64,000 nucleotides of DNA. Source: CAYVQF01 sp964454015 (GTDB lineage: Bacteria > Myxococcota_A > Bradymonadia > UBA4248). The translations under genes and the position numbers were made by a program. This document shows, in pieces, positions 8,107 to 17,261 of the stretch (its first letter is position 1; each line of letters opens with the position of its first letter). Below the pieces are notes generated by a model. The model was given only the letters and a program-made list of their open reading frames with translations. It ran no database searches and was not told the DNA's origin. The stretch covers positions 5,504 to 69,503 of the forward strand of contig CAYVQF010000028.1 of NCBI GenBank assembly GCA_964454015.1, written 5' to 3'.

Positions 8107-9651
8107 ATGAACGACCAACACGACGACGACAAGCCCCAAGCACCCCTTGACCCACCCCAGGACGACCCGACGCCAACCGCGGCTCGAGACGGCTCACCAG
8201 AGCAAAACAACGCCCCCGCCGGGCCCAACTTCTCCATCCCCGGACTCGACATCGATCCCCAAGAGGTGCTGCGCGATCCCATCAGCGCCATGTTCAAGAT
8301 CTTCCAAGACCCCCAAGCCATCCAAGCCATCGAGTCCTTCATCCAGACCCCCATGGCCCAGGACATGATGCAGGAGAGCATGAAGAACCCGCTCTTCCAA
8401 CAACTGCTCGGCAAGGACCCCTTCGTCGCCAACCTCTTTGGCGGCCCAGGTCCTCGGGCCCCAGGACCGCAGCACCCCACGGCCAGCCCGCCGCCACCGG
8501 CCTCCGCCCCCCAAGCCGACGACGAGGAAGAAGACGAGGCCCTCGACGAGCCCAAGCTCAACCTCGTCCTCGCCCCCCATGGCGGCCCCGCCTTCCCCAC
8601 CCCCGAGCCCCACCTGCCCACCTTGGCGCAGCTCACTGCGGGATTCCCTGAGCGCTTCGACGTCGCGCCCGCGCCACCGCTACCCAGCCACCCCCGCGAC
8701 GCCGCCGCCGCCATCGCCCGCGCCCGGCTGGCCCATCACCTCGCCCCTGAGACCATCGCCACCCTCGACGCCCAAGCCCAGGCCAGTGGCCTCACCAACG
8801 CCATCGATCTCTTCATCAACCAAGGGGCCTTCGCCGGTGAGCTCGCCTGGTACGTCATCTGCCGCCTCGAAGACTGCTGCCCAGGGCGCTACTTCACGCC
8901 CCTGGCCAAGCACGCCCTGCGCTGCGTCACCTTTGCCTGCGGCTATCGGGTACCGAGTTTCCTCACCCAGCTTGTGCTTTTCTTGGCTGAAAACGACGCC
9001 CTCGACGCCCAAGATCTCCAGTACGCCACCTGGGCCCTCTCGGGCCAACCGCGTGACGGCCTCGATGGCGTCTTCGAGGTCACCTGGCAAGAGGTCACCC
9101 AGCTCATCGACCGCGCCGCCGCCGTCATGCAGGAGCCCGAACACTTTGGCGCCTTCGTCGCCGCCCTGAGCGGCTGGCAGATCATCGACGCCGAGAACCT
9201 CCCACGCACCTTCCGCGATCTCACCGCGCCCCTGCCCGCCCCGCGCCGCCCTGAGCTCGGCGCCGCCCTCCTCACCCTGCTCACCGGCCAAGACCTCAAC
9301 GGCGTCCGCTTCAACCGCATCGCCGACGCCGTCGTCGCCCGCTGGGTCGACATCCTGCCCAATCTCATCGACCTCGACCAAATCCTGCGCGCCGCGCCGC
9401 GCTGGCCCTTCGCCTTCAAGGCGGCCCACCTCAGCCTCCTCCAGAACCTCGACCTGCTCTGGGGCGACGCCCCCCCCGCCCCGCGCGACGCCTACCTCGA
9501 ACACTGCCTCACCCATGATGACGTCGAAATCCGTCACTTCGCCTATCGCGTCGGCGCCGCCTGGGAGCCCAACCGCTACCTCGACCGCGCCGTCGAAGAC
9601 CCCTCGCCAACCATCCGCCAATGGGCCAACCGCGAGAGCGGTGTTCGCTGA
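8107..9651 (+). CDS. Uncharacterised protein, disordered N-terminus and helical C-terminus
   Basis: I do not recognise a family for this 514-residue protein. The start at ATG 8107, 32 bases after the VanW stop, gives an acidic opening (MNDQHDDDK). The first 160 residues are rich in Asp, Pro and Ala. They contain a short helical patch (AIQAIESFIQTP...MQESMKNPLFQQLLG) reminiscent of STI1-like repeats. From about residue 200 the protein is mostly helical and ends with a phrase like a HEAT repeat (DDVEIRHFAYRVGAAWEPNRYLDRAVEDPSPTIRQWA). No signal peptide or membrane segment is visible, so it is probably cytoplasmic. Its position between VanW and the transglutaminase genes suggests co-transcription. 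Confidence 0.72.
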   Translation: MNDQHDDDKPQAPLDPPQDDPTPTAARDGSPEQNNAPAGPNFSIPGLDIDPQEVLRDPISAMFKIFQDPQAIQAIESFIQTPMAQDMMQESMKNPLFQQLLGKDPFVANLFGGPGPRAPGPQHPTASPPPPASAPQADDEEEDEALDEPKLNLVLAPHGGPAFPTPEPHLPTLAQLTAGFPERFDVAPAPPLPSHPRDAAAAIARARLAHHLAPETIATLDAQAQASGLTNAIDLFINQGAFAGELAWYVICRLEDCCPGRYFTPLAKHALRCVTFACGYRVPSFLTQLVLFLAENDALDAQDLQYATWALSGQPRDGLDGVFEVTWQEVTQLIDRAAAVMQEPEHFGAFVAALSGWQIIDAENLPRTFRDLTAPLPAPRRPELGAALLTLLTGQDLNGVRFNRIADAVVARWVDILPNLIDLDQILRAAPRWPFAFKAAHLSLLQNLDLLWGDAPPAPRDAYLEHCLTHDDVEIRHFAYRVGAAWEPNRYLDRAVEDPSPTIRQWANRESGVR

Positions 9652-9687
9652 TCCCCCCGCTGCGCCCCCTTCGCCCTGGAGACCAAC

Positions 9688-12600
9688 GTGAACCGACCCC
9701 CTTGCCCTCTCTGGGCGTCCATCATCTGCCTCATCCTCGCGCTCTCCCATTGGGCCGCTGCCACCGCTCACGCCCAAGAGATCTCCACCATGGAGACCAG
9801 GCGCCTCGCCGAGCTCGTCGCCAGCGCCGAGAAGCCCACCACCCCGGTCCTCGCTCTCCCGCCGCTGCTCTTCCTCGACGAAATCGAGCACCTCTTCGCG
9901 CCCAAAGACCTGGACGCGGCCCTCGCAGCGCTCCAACCGGCCATTGACCACCCCCTGGTCCTGGCCTACCTTCAGTGGAAACGCGCCCAAATCGCCGCCA
10001 ACACGGGCGACGTCGACAACGAGGCCGAAATCTTGCGCCAGCTCGGCTTCCTCACCCAGTGGCACCTCGTCGGCCCCTTCCCCAACGAAGGCATGTCCGG
10101 ATACGACACCCCCTTCGCCCCCGAACTCAGCATCGACACCGCCGCCACCGTCAGCGGCGGTCGCTTCGACGACCTCCAGTGGCTCCCCTACCGCAGCGTC
10201 GGACGCGTCGCCTACCTCCGCCTCTCCTCGGTCATCGCCCCCACCACCGACGCCGTCACCTACCTCGCCACAGTCGTCGAGTCCCCGCGCAAACAAAACG
10301 CCGTCCTCCGCCTCAGCGTCGACGGCGCCTACAAAGCCTGGCTCAACCAAGATCTCGTCGCCCTCCAACAGAACGACTACGGCGGCACCATCGATCGCGA
10401 CGCCTTCCCCATCGCCCTCCAGGCCGGCCCCAACCTCCTCCTCATCAAAATCGCCAACACCTCGGGCTATGCCGGCGCCTACGTCCGCCTCACCACCCCC
10501 GAGCACCGCCCCCTGCCCCTGCCCCACGGCAACATCCTCCCCGCGACGGACACCGCCGCGCGTCACCTCCCGAGCCAGAGCCTCCCCAGCCTGGTCGACG
10601 AGCTCCTCGCCTACGTCGAGAGCCCACCCCCCAACGCCGAGCCCAAGCCCCTCGACTTGGCCTGGATCGCCTATGGCCTCCACCGCCTATCCTCCGCCGA
10701 TCCCAGCAAACCCGGCGACAACCTCATGCGCAGCATCCTGGAACACCACCCCCAACCCACCACGGCCATCCTCCTCCTCGCCGTACAAGTGCTGGAAGAG
10801 AGCTGGCGCCACCGCAGCCTCATCGACACCGCCCTCGGTCACACGCCTCAGGACCCGTGGCTCCTGGCGACCAAAGCCGAACAGCTCTTGTTGGGATCCA
10901 CCCTCGATCAGACGGGCGAGCGCCACACCATCATCCAGAACCTCGTCCAGCATGAACCTGACGCCGTCCTGCCGCGCCTGCTGCAAAGCGACGAAGCGGC
11001 GCAAGAAGGCTTGCTCCACACCGCGATCCAGAGCGCACGCGACCTCTTCGACCGCCACCCTCACAGCCCAGCGGCCGCAGACAAGCTCTACAGTCTGGCC
11101 CTGAGAGCCAACGACATCGAGCTCCAAGATCGCGCCCTCGACAGCCTCGTCGCCCTCCAAGCCGATCGCGGCGAGCACCGCGAAGACCTCGCCACCCGAC
11201 GAGCCCAACGCGGTGATCTGGAAGGGGCCTTAGCCATGGTCGACGACGGCCTCCGGGTCAACCCCGACGCCTTCGCCTTGAAGCTCTTCAAGATTCGACT
11301 CCTCGACGCCCAAGGCCTCACGGATGACGCCGCCGCGCTCTTCCGCGCCACCCTCTCCCAGACCCCCACCTCGGCCACCCTGTGGCAACGCTACGGTGAC
11401 TGGCTCCTGGCCCGGGAGCTGCGCGACGAGGCCATCGAAGCCTATCGACGCAGCCTCACCTTCGCTTCCCAGAACGAAACCCTGCGCCAGATGGTCCACT
11501 ACCTCGACGCCAACCTCGACGCCTTCGAGAGCCCTTACCTCATCGAAGACCTCAAGCCCTACCTCGTCGCCGAGAGCAACGAAGCCTACGTCTCCATCCT
11601 GGAACAGAAAATCACCCAGCTCCACCCCAACGGCCTCACCAGCACCTTCTACCAAGTCGCCTACCAGGCCCTCAATGAAGATGGCGTCACGGCCTTGCGC
11701 CACTTCCCCATCTTCTACTCCCCACTCCAAGAGGTCTTGGACATCGTCATGGTGCGCGTCACCAAGAGCGACGGCACGGTGCGCAAGGTCTACGACCGCT
11801 CGGAGCAATCCGTCGCCGACGAGTCCATTCGCATGTACTACGACTACCGCCAGGTGCTCTTGCGCCTCTCGGAGATCTCCGTCGGCGACATCGTCGAGGT
11901 GCGCTTCCGCCGCTCCCAGACCCAAGCCTCTTCCTACCTCGATCGCCACTACAGCGATGTGTGGTTCATGCAAGACGGCACCCCCAAGAGCTTCATCCGC
12001 TATGTCGTCATCACCCCTCCCAACGTCACGGTCAACTTCCGCCTGCCCCCGGCCTTCGAAGAGTGGGAAGCGGCCAACGACGCCCGCTTCCTCCACACCG
12101 CTTCGGAACGTGAGAACGTCTGGATCGTCGGCCGCCGCAACGTCCCCAAGATGCGCAGCGAGCGCATGATGCCTGGCACTTCGGCCGTGGCCGACTATCT
12201 CATCGCCTCGACCTTCAGCACTTGGCAAGAAGTCGCGCAGTGGTACTGGAACCTCGCCAAGGATCAGTGGATCCTCGACAAGGAAATCCGCGACACCGTG
12301 CAGCGGCTCATCCAGGACGTCGACGACCCCCGAGAGCGCGTCGCGCGCATCCACAACTTCGTCGTCAAATCCACCCGCTACGTCGCCCTCGAATTCGGCA
12401 TCCACGGCTACAAGCCCTACCGCACCACCCTCACCTTCCGGCGCCGCTTTGGCGACTGCAAGGACAAGGCGAGCCTCCTCAAGGTCATGTTGGAAGAAGC
12501 GGGTATCCCCACGGACATCGTCCTGGTGCGCACCAAACGCAATGGCGCCATCGACACCGAACCACCGAGCCTCTCGATCTTCGATCACGCCATCGCCTAC

Positions 12601-13371
12601 GTCCCCTCCTTCGACCTCTTCCTCGACGGCACGGCAGAGTTCTCCGGCACGGGCGAGCTCCCCTACGAAGACCAAGGGGTCACGGTGCTCATCGTCAAGG
12701 ATCAGGGCAACTACGAGCTGCGCCAGACCCCAGTCGCTCCGGCCCTCAGCAGCCCCATGGCCTTCACGTACCGCTTCGACCTCGCCCAAGAGGAGGTCAT
12801 CCTCCAGGGGCAAGGACGCATCGAAGGTCACTTCGCCCCCTCCTATCGCCAGCGCTACGAGTCCAGCGAACGCCAACGCGATCTCTTGGAGGCCGAAATC
12901 GCCAGCGATTTCCCCGGCGCCGCCCTCGATGAATTCAGCATCGAGGCCACCGCACTGGAAGCACCCGTGCACCTCGCGTTCCAGGCGCGCCTGCCCCGTT
13001 TGCTGACCAGAGTCGGCGACGAACTCCATCTCTATCCGCTGGGGCGGCGTTCGGATCTGGCGCAACGTTTGGCCCCTTCGGCCACCCGCGATCACGCCCT
13101 CCACCTCCCCTTCCCCTTCGTCCTCCCCACCCAAGCGACCTTCCAACTCGGCCCCCACACGCCGATCCGCATCCCGGAAGAGGTCGATCTCAGCACGCCC
13201 TTTGGCCACTTCCAGCTCCGCTACACCCAGCACGAGGGAACCATCACCGTGGAGAGCGACTTCCTCCTGGAACGACACCACATCAGCGCCGCCGAATACC
13301 CTGAGTTCCAGGCCTTCATCCGTACGGTCGATCGCCACCTCAATACCCCACTGCGCTTCGAGGCCAAGTGA
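9688..13371 (+). CDS. Exported TPR / DUF3857 / transglutaminase-like protein, intact triad
   Basis: The GTG start at 9688 has GGAG six bases upstream. A signal peptide (SIICLILALSHWAAATAHA) sends this 1227-residue protein to the envelope. Residues about 330-620 are TPR-like helices. A DUF3857 domain follows (about 665-800, with VRVTKSDGTVRKVYDRSEQSV). Then comes a transglutaminase core with GDCKDKASLLKVML (Cys924), FDHAIAYV (His967) and LFLDGTAEF (Asp980). All three catalytic residues of the Cys-His-Asp triad are therefore present. The remaining C-terminus is beta-rich and resembles DUF3858. Such proteins may crosslink or cleave envelope proteins, but the substrate is unknown. It is followed by a paralogue lacking the Cys. 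Confidence 0.85.
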   Translation: MNRPPCPLWASIICLILALSHWAAATAHAQEISTMETRRLAELVASAEKPTTPVLALPPLLFLDEIEHLFAPKDLDAALAALQPAIDHPLVLAYLQWKRAQIAANTGDVDNEAEILRQLGFLTQWHLVGPFPNEGMSGYDTPFAPELSIDTAATVSGGRFDDLQWLPYRSVGRVAYLRLSSVIAPTTDAVTYLATVVESPRKQNAVLRLSVDGAYKAWLNQDLVALQQNDYGGTIDRDAFPIALQAGPNLLLIKIANTSGYAGAYVRLTTPEHRPLPLPHGNILPATDTAARHLPSQSLPSLVDELLAYVESPPPNAEPKPLDLAWIAYGLHRLSSADPSKPGDNLMRSILEHHPQPTTAILLLAVQVLEESWRHRSLIDTALGHTPQDPWLLATKAEQLLLGSTLDQTGERHTIIQNLVQHEPDAVLPRLLQSDEAAQEGLLHTAIQSARDLFDRHPHSPAAADKLYSLALRANDIELQDRALDSLVALQADRGEHREDLATRRAQRGDLEGALAMVDDGLRVNPDAFALKLFKIRLLDAQGLTDDAAALFRATLSQTPTSATLWQRYGDWLLARELRDEAIEAYRRSLTFASQNETLRQMVHYLDANLDAFESPYLIEDLKPYLVAESNEAYVSILEQKITQLHPNGLTSTFYQVAYQALNEDGVTALRHFPIFYSPLQEVLDIVMVRVTKSDGTVRKVYDRSEQSVADESIRMYYDYRQVLLRLSEISVGDIVEVRFRRSQTQASSYLDRHYSDVWFMQDGTPKSFIRYVVITPPNVTVNFRLPPAFEEWEAANDARFLHTASERENVWIVGRRNVPKMRSERMMPGTSAVADYLIASTFSTWQEVAQWYWNLAKDQWILDKEIRDTVQRLIQDVDDPRERVARIHNFVVKSTRYVALEFGIHGYKPYRTTLTFRRRFGDCKDKASLLKVMLEEAGIPTDIVLVRTKRNGAIDTEPPSLSIFDHAIAYVPSFDLFLDGTAEFSGTGELPYEDQGVTVLIVKDQGNYELRQTPVAPALSSPMAFTYRFDLAQEEVILQGQGRIEGHFAPSYRQRYESSERQRDLLEAEIASDFPGAALDEFSIEATALEAPVHLAFQARLPRLLTRVGDELHLYPLGRRSDLAQRLAPSATRDHALHLPFPFVLPTQATFQLGPHTPIRIPEEVDLSTPFGHFQLRYTQHEGTITVESDFLLERHHISAAEYPEFQAFIRTVDRHLNTPLRFEAK

Positions 13372-13486
13372 TATGTCGCAGCGACTTCGCTCACTCCCTT
13401 CCCACTTGGTGACCCCTCCCGCTACATCCGGGCTGGCGCCGAAGCATCACGCTCCCCCCCAAAGCTCAGCATCAGTGAGGCCCATC

Positions 13487-16400
13487 ATGGTCCGTGGACC
13501 GCTCCGAACTGCCGCATTGGCTGCCCTCCTCGTCCTCGTCTCCAGCGCCTGCGGCGCACCTAGCACCGCGCTGCGCTACCTCGAAGACGCCGCGCCCCTG
13601 ACCTATGGCCCCGAGAGCAGCGCCGACCCAGCCCTGCAAGCAGCCTTCTCCACTTGGCTCGACGGAGACATGGAGAGCACGGCCACCCACCTCGCCTCGC
13701 TGGAATCGCGAGAGCACCCCCTGGCCCTCTTCGCCCTGGCCGAGTTCGCCCACCAGCGCGGCGACATCTCCGCTGCCTTTGCCCAGCACATCGACCTGAT
13801 CCGGCGCTTCCCTGCCAGCCCCTTGAGCAACCTCGCTGCCCTGCGCCTACGCCGTCTCTTCAACAACGCCAACAACCCTGACCTGCTCAACCAGGTCATG
13901 GACACCCAATGGGACGCCTTGCCACACCACGGGCGCATCAACCTCCTCACCGCCCTCTACGCCGTCGACTTTCTGCGCGCCAACAACGACCCCCGGCCCC
14001 AAGCATCCCCCCTGCGCTTTGGCGCGCCCGCCAAGTGGACCACCGTCGGACCCCTCAGCGCCAACCACCTCATCGACTTCGATCAAAGCTTCGCCCCCGA
14101 AGCCGACCCCACCTTCGCCCCCCAATACAAAATCAACCAGCAGCGCCTCAATCGACAGAATCTGCGACCTGGCCCCCGCCTCCGTCCCGGCAACGGGCGC
14201 CAAGGCGTTTTCCTCAGCGAGAGCTTCGTCCAGGTCGACTCTCCTGGCGAACATATCCTCTTCATCAGCGGTCAAGGCCGGCTGCAGGTCAGCCTTGGCG
14301 CCGACCTCGCCCTCGATCTCGCCGTCCCCAGCAATGGCCCCTTCCAAGTGGCCCGCATGGTCGACCTCCAAGCGGGTGTGCACCGCCTCCGCCTCAAATC
14401 CGGCGCCGCCCAGGGCAACGACGGCGTGCTCCTATTGCTCATCCCGGTCAACGCCGCGCCACCCTTCACTTTCGCCGACGCCGCGCCAACGGCGGCCCTC
14501 GCGACGGCCCAGCTCGGTCCCCACCTGCGCCTGCGTGGCAACCTCCCGGCCGACCCCGCGACCTACGCCAGCCAGTCCTTTTATCTCTGGCTCAACGCCA
14601 TCTACGCTGGCGACACGGGTCACTTCGCCGAAGCCAACCTGGTCACCGACCTCGCTCAAGTCGTGAGCCCGGGCTTCGTCCCTCTCCTCTTGACCAAAGC
14701 CGAGAATGTCCGCAGCGATCCCGGTGTCGAACCGGGCCTCGCCGTTGACCTCGCCCTCGACCTCCTCCAGCGCGCCCTCGACCTGGATCCACAGGCAGGC
14801 CAAGCCCATCTCGCCGCGGCGGCCCTCCTCTTCCAGGAAGAACAGCACCACTTAGCCCTCGCCGAGCTGGCCCACCTCCTGGAAAGTAGCCCACACGAAT
14901 ACCTCTACCACTTCCTCCATTTCCTCGTCCTCGATGCCCTCGGCTGGGAGCAGGTCGCCGACGAAGCACTGCGCCACGCCTCACGCCTCAAGGCCAACGA
15001 CTGCGCCCTGGCCGCCCGCGTCATGGAAGCCGACGCCGAGCGCGGCATCTTCCTCACTCCAGAGCAGCTACCCGATGAACGCGCCAACTGCCCAGAAGTC
15101 GTGGAGGTCCTCATCCGCACCCACTACCTCCCCAAGGGCGACTTCGCCGCCATCGAAGCCTTGCGCCAGGCCCTCGTCCAGCGTTTCCCCTACGAGGCCC
15201 GCTACCGCATCGATCTGGCCCTCTTCCAAGCCACCCGCGGACAACACGCCGCCGCCATGGCCAGCTACGAAGAGGCCGACACCCTCCTCGACACCACGGG
15301 CACCAGCTTCCCCGAGGCCATGGTCGACTTGCGCCTGCAGCACGACGAGAAGGACGCCTTCTCCTTCATCGAGAAGCATCTCCAACGCGAACCGGCCAAC
15401 CTCACCCTCATTCAACTCATGCAACGCTTCGGCGGTGAGAAGGCCCTGCAGTCCTTGCGCAAAGATGGCCTCGCCATCGTGCGCGAATACCTCGAAGACG
15501 ACCGCGACTATCAACGCGCCGCCTTCTACCTCCTCGACTATGCCGCCTTTCGCTATTTCCCCGACGGGCAGTCGCTCTCGGTCACCCACCAGGTCGCCCG
15601 GGTGCTCAACAAAGACGGCAAGAACCGCCTCGGTGAAGTGAGACTGCCCTACGGCGCGGTCGTCACCCAACTGCGCACCATCAAGGCCGATGGCATCACC
15701 ACCATCGAGCCAGAGATCATCCCCAACAAATCATCGATCTCCATGCCCAACCTCGAAGAAGGCGATTTCATCGAGATCGAATACATCATGGCCGATCCCC
15801 CGCGCACCCACCACTCACCCGCCTTCGTCATGCCGCGCTGGTACTTCCAGATCTACGAAGCCCCGTTGATGCACTCCGAGGTCATCATCGACGTCCCGGC
15901 AGAGATCGTGCCCATCATCGACGTCCGCGGCCCCGTCCCAGACCCGGAGATCACCCAGCACCAAGGCTTCACCCGCTACCGCTATCTCATGACGGAGATG
16001 CTCGAGCCGCGGCCAGAGGTCGCCTCACCCCACATCTACGACATCGTCCCCTCGGTGCAATTTGCATATGGTGTCTCCTGGGAAGAGAGCCAGCGTGCCG
16101 TCCTCAACACGGTCACCGCAGTGACCGCCCCCAGCCACTACTTGGCCGACGCCCTTGTCCTGGCGCGCGCTGGCGCCACGGACGTCAAAGAGAGCACGCG
16201 ACGCATCTTCAATTTCGTCCGCGCCGAGGTCATCGAGCAGGCCCAGAGCTACTTCGCCATCCCAGCCGTCTGGACCTGGACCCGCCAAGCGGGTTCCCGT
16301 CTGGGCCTCTTCAAAGCCCTCCTGGACATGGCAGAGATCCCCAACCAGGTCGCCTTCATCTTTCCCTTCCACGGCCCTGAGGAGGTCGGCCCCATCCCCG

Positions 16401-17230
16401 AGCTGGGCCTGGTCGACGTCTCTCTGCGGGTGCCTCTGGCCGACGGCAAAGCGTTGTGGCTCGAACCGAGTCATACCCATGCCCGCTTCGACTACCTCCC
16501 ACCCCAGCTCCAAGGGCGCCCGGCCCTCCTCCTCGCGCACAGCCCGAGATGGATCACCACCGAGGTCTACCCAACCAGCATCGAAGAGCAGCAAAGCCAC
16601 TTCGACTTCAGCATCGACGGCGACGGCAACGTCAGCGGCAGCGGCAGCGAGAGCGCCGACGGCGTCAACGGCCTCGGGCTGCGCACCTTCGTCGCGCGCT
16701 TCAGCCCTGACCCCGAGGCCTTCACCCTGCGCTTGCAAGAGTACCTGGCGCCCACCTTTGGCAATGTCCGCGTCATCTCCTACGACTATGAGAACCAAGA
16801 CACGGACGACCAGCCCATCACCGTGCGCTATGACTTCACCGCCAGCGCCTTCGCCAGCACCGACGCCCAGGGCTTGCACGTCAACTCCAACGCCTTCTCC
16901 GAGCGCCTCTCGGACCGCTTCGCCACCCTGCCGTCGCGCACCCAGACCCTGCTCATCGACGCCCCGCTCGTGATTCGCCGCACCATCGATATCGCCTTCC
17001 CCGCGTCTTCCATCATCGCCATCGATGCCAGCGAAAAGCACATCGCCGGTCCCTACGGCGAGTATCGGCGGCAGGTGCACGTCCAGGGCCACACCCTGCG
17101 CATCGTGGAGAGCCTCGATCTGCCGGCGCAGCGGGTCAGACCAGAGCACTATGCCGAGTTCCGCGCCTTCTGCGCCGAGATCGACACCGCCCAGATCCTC
17201 CGCCTCTCGGCCCAAGTCCCGCAGCCCTGA
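13487..17230 (+). CDS. Lipoprotein paralogue with degenerate transglutaminase domain
   Basis: The start at 13487 follows GTGAGG at the right spacing and yields a lipoprotein-like signal ending VLVSSAC (Cys22). The open frame upstream of this start is antisense-like noise overlapping the previous gene. The 1247-residue protein has the same plan as its neighbour: helical repeats, a DUF3857 domain (VTHQVARVLNKDGKNRLGEVRL near 700), then a transglutaminase-fold region. There the aligned catalytic Cys is Ala935 (RQAGSRLGLFKALLDMAEIPN), and the His and Asp positions are also replaced (VDVSLRVPLADGKALWLEPS). It should be catalytically dead, perhaps a regulator or scaffold for the active neighbour. 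A 115-base gap separates the two genes. Confidence 0.82.
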   Translation: MVRGPLRTAALAALLVLVSSACGAPSTALRYLEDAAPLTYGPESSADPALQAAFSTWLDGDMESTATHLASLESREHPLALFALAEFAHQRGDISAAFAQHIDLIRRFPASPLSNLAALRLRRLFNNANNPDLLNQVMDTQWDALPHHGRINLLTALYAVDFLRANNDPRPQASPLRFGAPAKWTTVGPLSANHLIDFDQSFAPEADPTFAPQYKINQQRLNRQNLRPGPRLRPGNGRQGVFLSESFVQVDSPGEHILFISGQGRLQVSLGADLALDLAVPSNGPFQVARMVDLQAGVHRLRLKSGAAQGNDGVLLLLIPVNAAPPFTFADAAPTAALATAQLGPHLRLRGNLPADPATYASQSFYLWLNAIYAGDTGHFAEANLVTDLAQVVSPGFVPLLLTKAENVRSDPGVEPGLAVDLALDLLQRALDLDPQAGQAHLAAAALLFQEEQHHLALAELAHLLESSPHEYLYHFLHFLVLDALGWEQVADEALRHASRLKANDCALAARVMEADAERGIFLTPEQLPDERANCPEVVEVLIRTHYLPKGDFAAIEALRQALVQRFPYEARYRIDLALFQATRGQHAAAMASYEEADTLLDTTGTSFPEAMVDLRLQHDEKDAFSFIEKHLQREPANLTLIQLMQRFGGEKALQSLRKDGLAIVREYLEDDRDYQRAAFYLLDYAAFRYFPDGQSLSVTHQVARVLNKDGKNRLGEVRLPYGAVVTQLRTIKADGITTIEPEIIPNKSSISMPNLEEGDFIEIEYIMADPPRTHHSPAFVMPRWYFQIYEAPLMHSEVIIDVPAEIVPIIDVRGPVPDPEITQHQGFTRYRYLMTEMLEPRPEVASPHIYDIVPSVQFAYGVSWEESQRAVLNTVTAVTAPSHYLADALVLARAGATDVKESTRRIFNFVRAEVIEQAQSYFAIPAVWTWTRQAGSRLGLFKALLDMAEIPNQVAFIFPFHGPEEVGPIPELGLVDVSLRVPLADGKALWLEPSHTHARFDYLPPQLQGRPALLLAHSPRWITTEVYPTSIEEQQSHFDFSIDGDGNVSGSGSESADGVNGLGLRTFVARFSPDPEAFTLRLQEYLAPTFGNVRVISYDYENQDTDDQPITVRYDFTASAFASTDAQGLHVNSNAFSERLSDRFATLPSRTQTLLIDAPLVIRRTIDIAFPASSIIAIDASEKHIAGPYGEYRRQVHVQGHTLRIVESLDLPAQRVRPEHYAEFRAFCAEIDTAQILRLSAQVPQP

Positions 17231-17261
17231 CGGGCCACCTCAGACGCTACCAGCTCGAGCC

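Noticed and set aside
8680..10683. Long reverse open frame across the unknown and transglutaminase genes
   Set aside because: The Gly/Glu/Val-rich product is a typical antisense shadow of Ala/Pro/Leu-rich coding DNA, with no recognisable motif.
11230..13338. 702-codon reverse frame opposite the transglutaminase gene
   Set aside because: It covers exactly the DUF3857/transglutaminase coding region and has no domain of its own.
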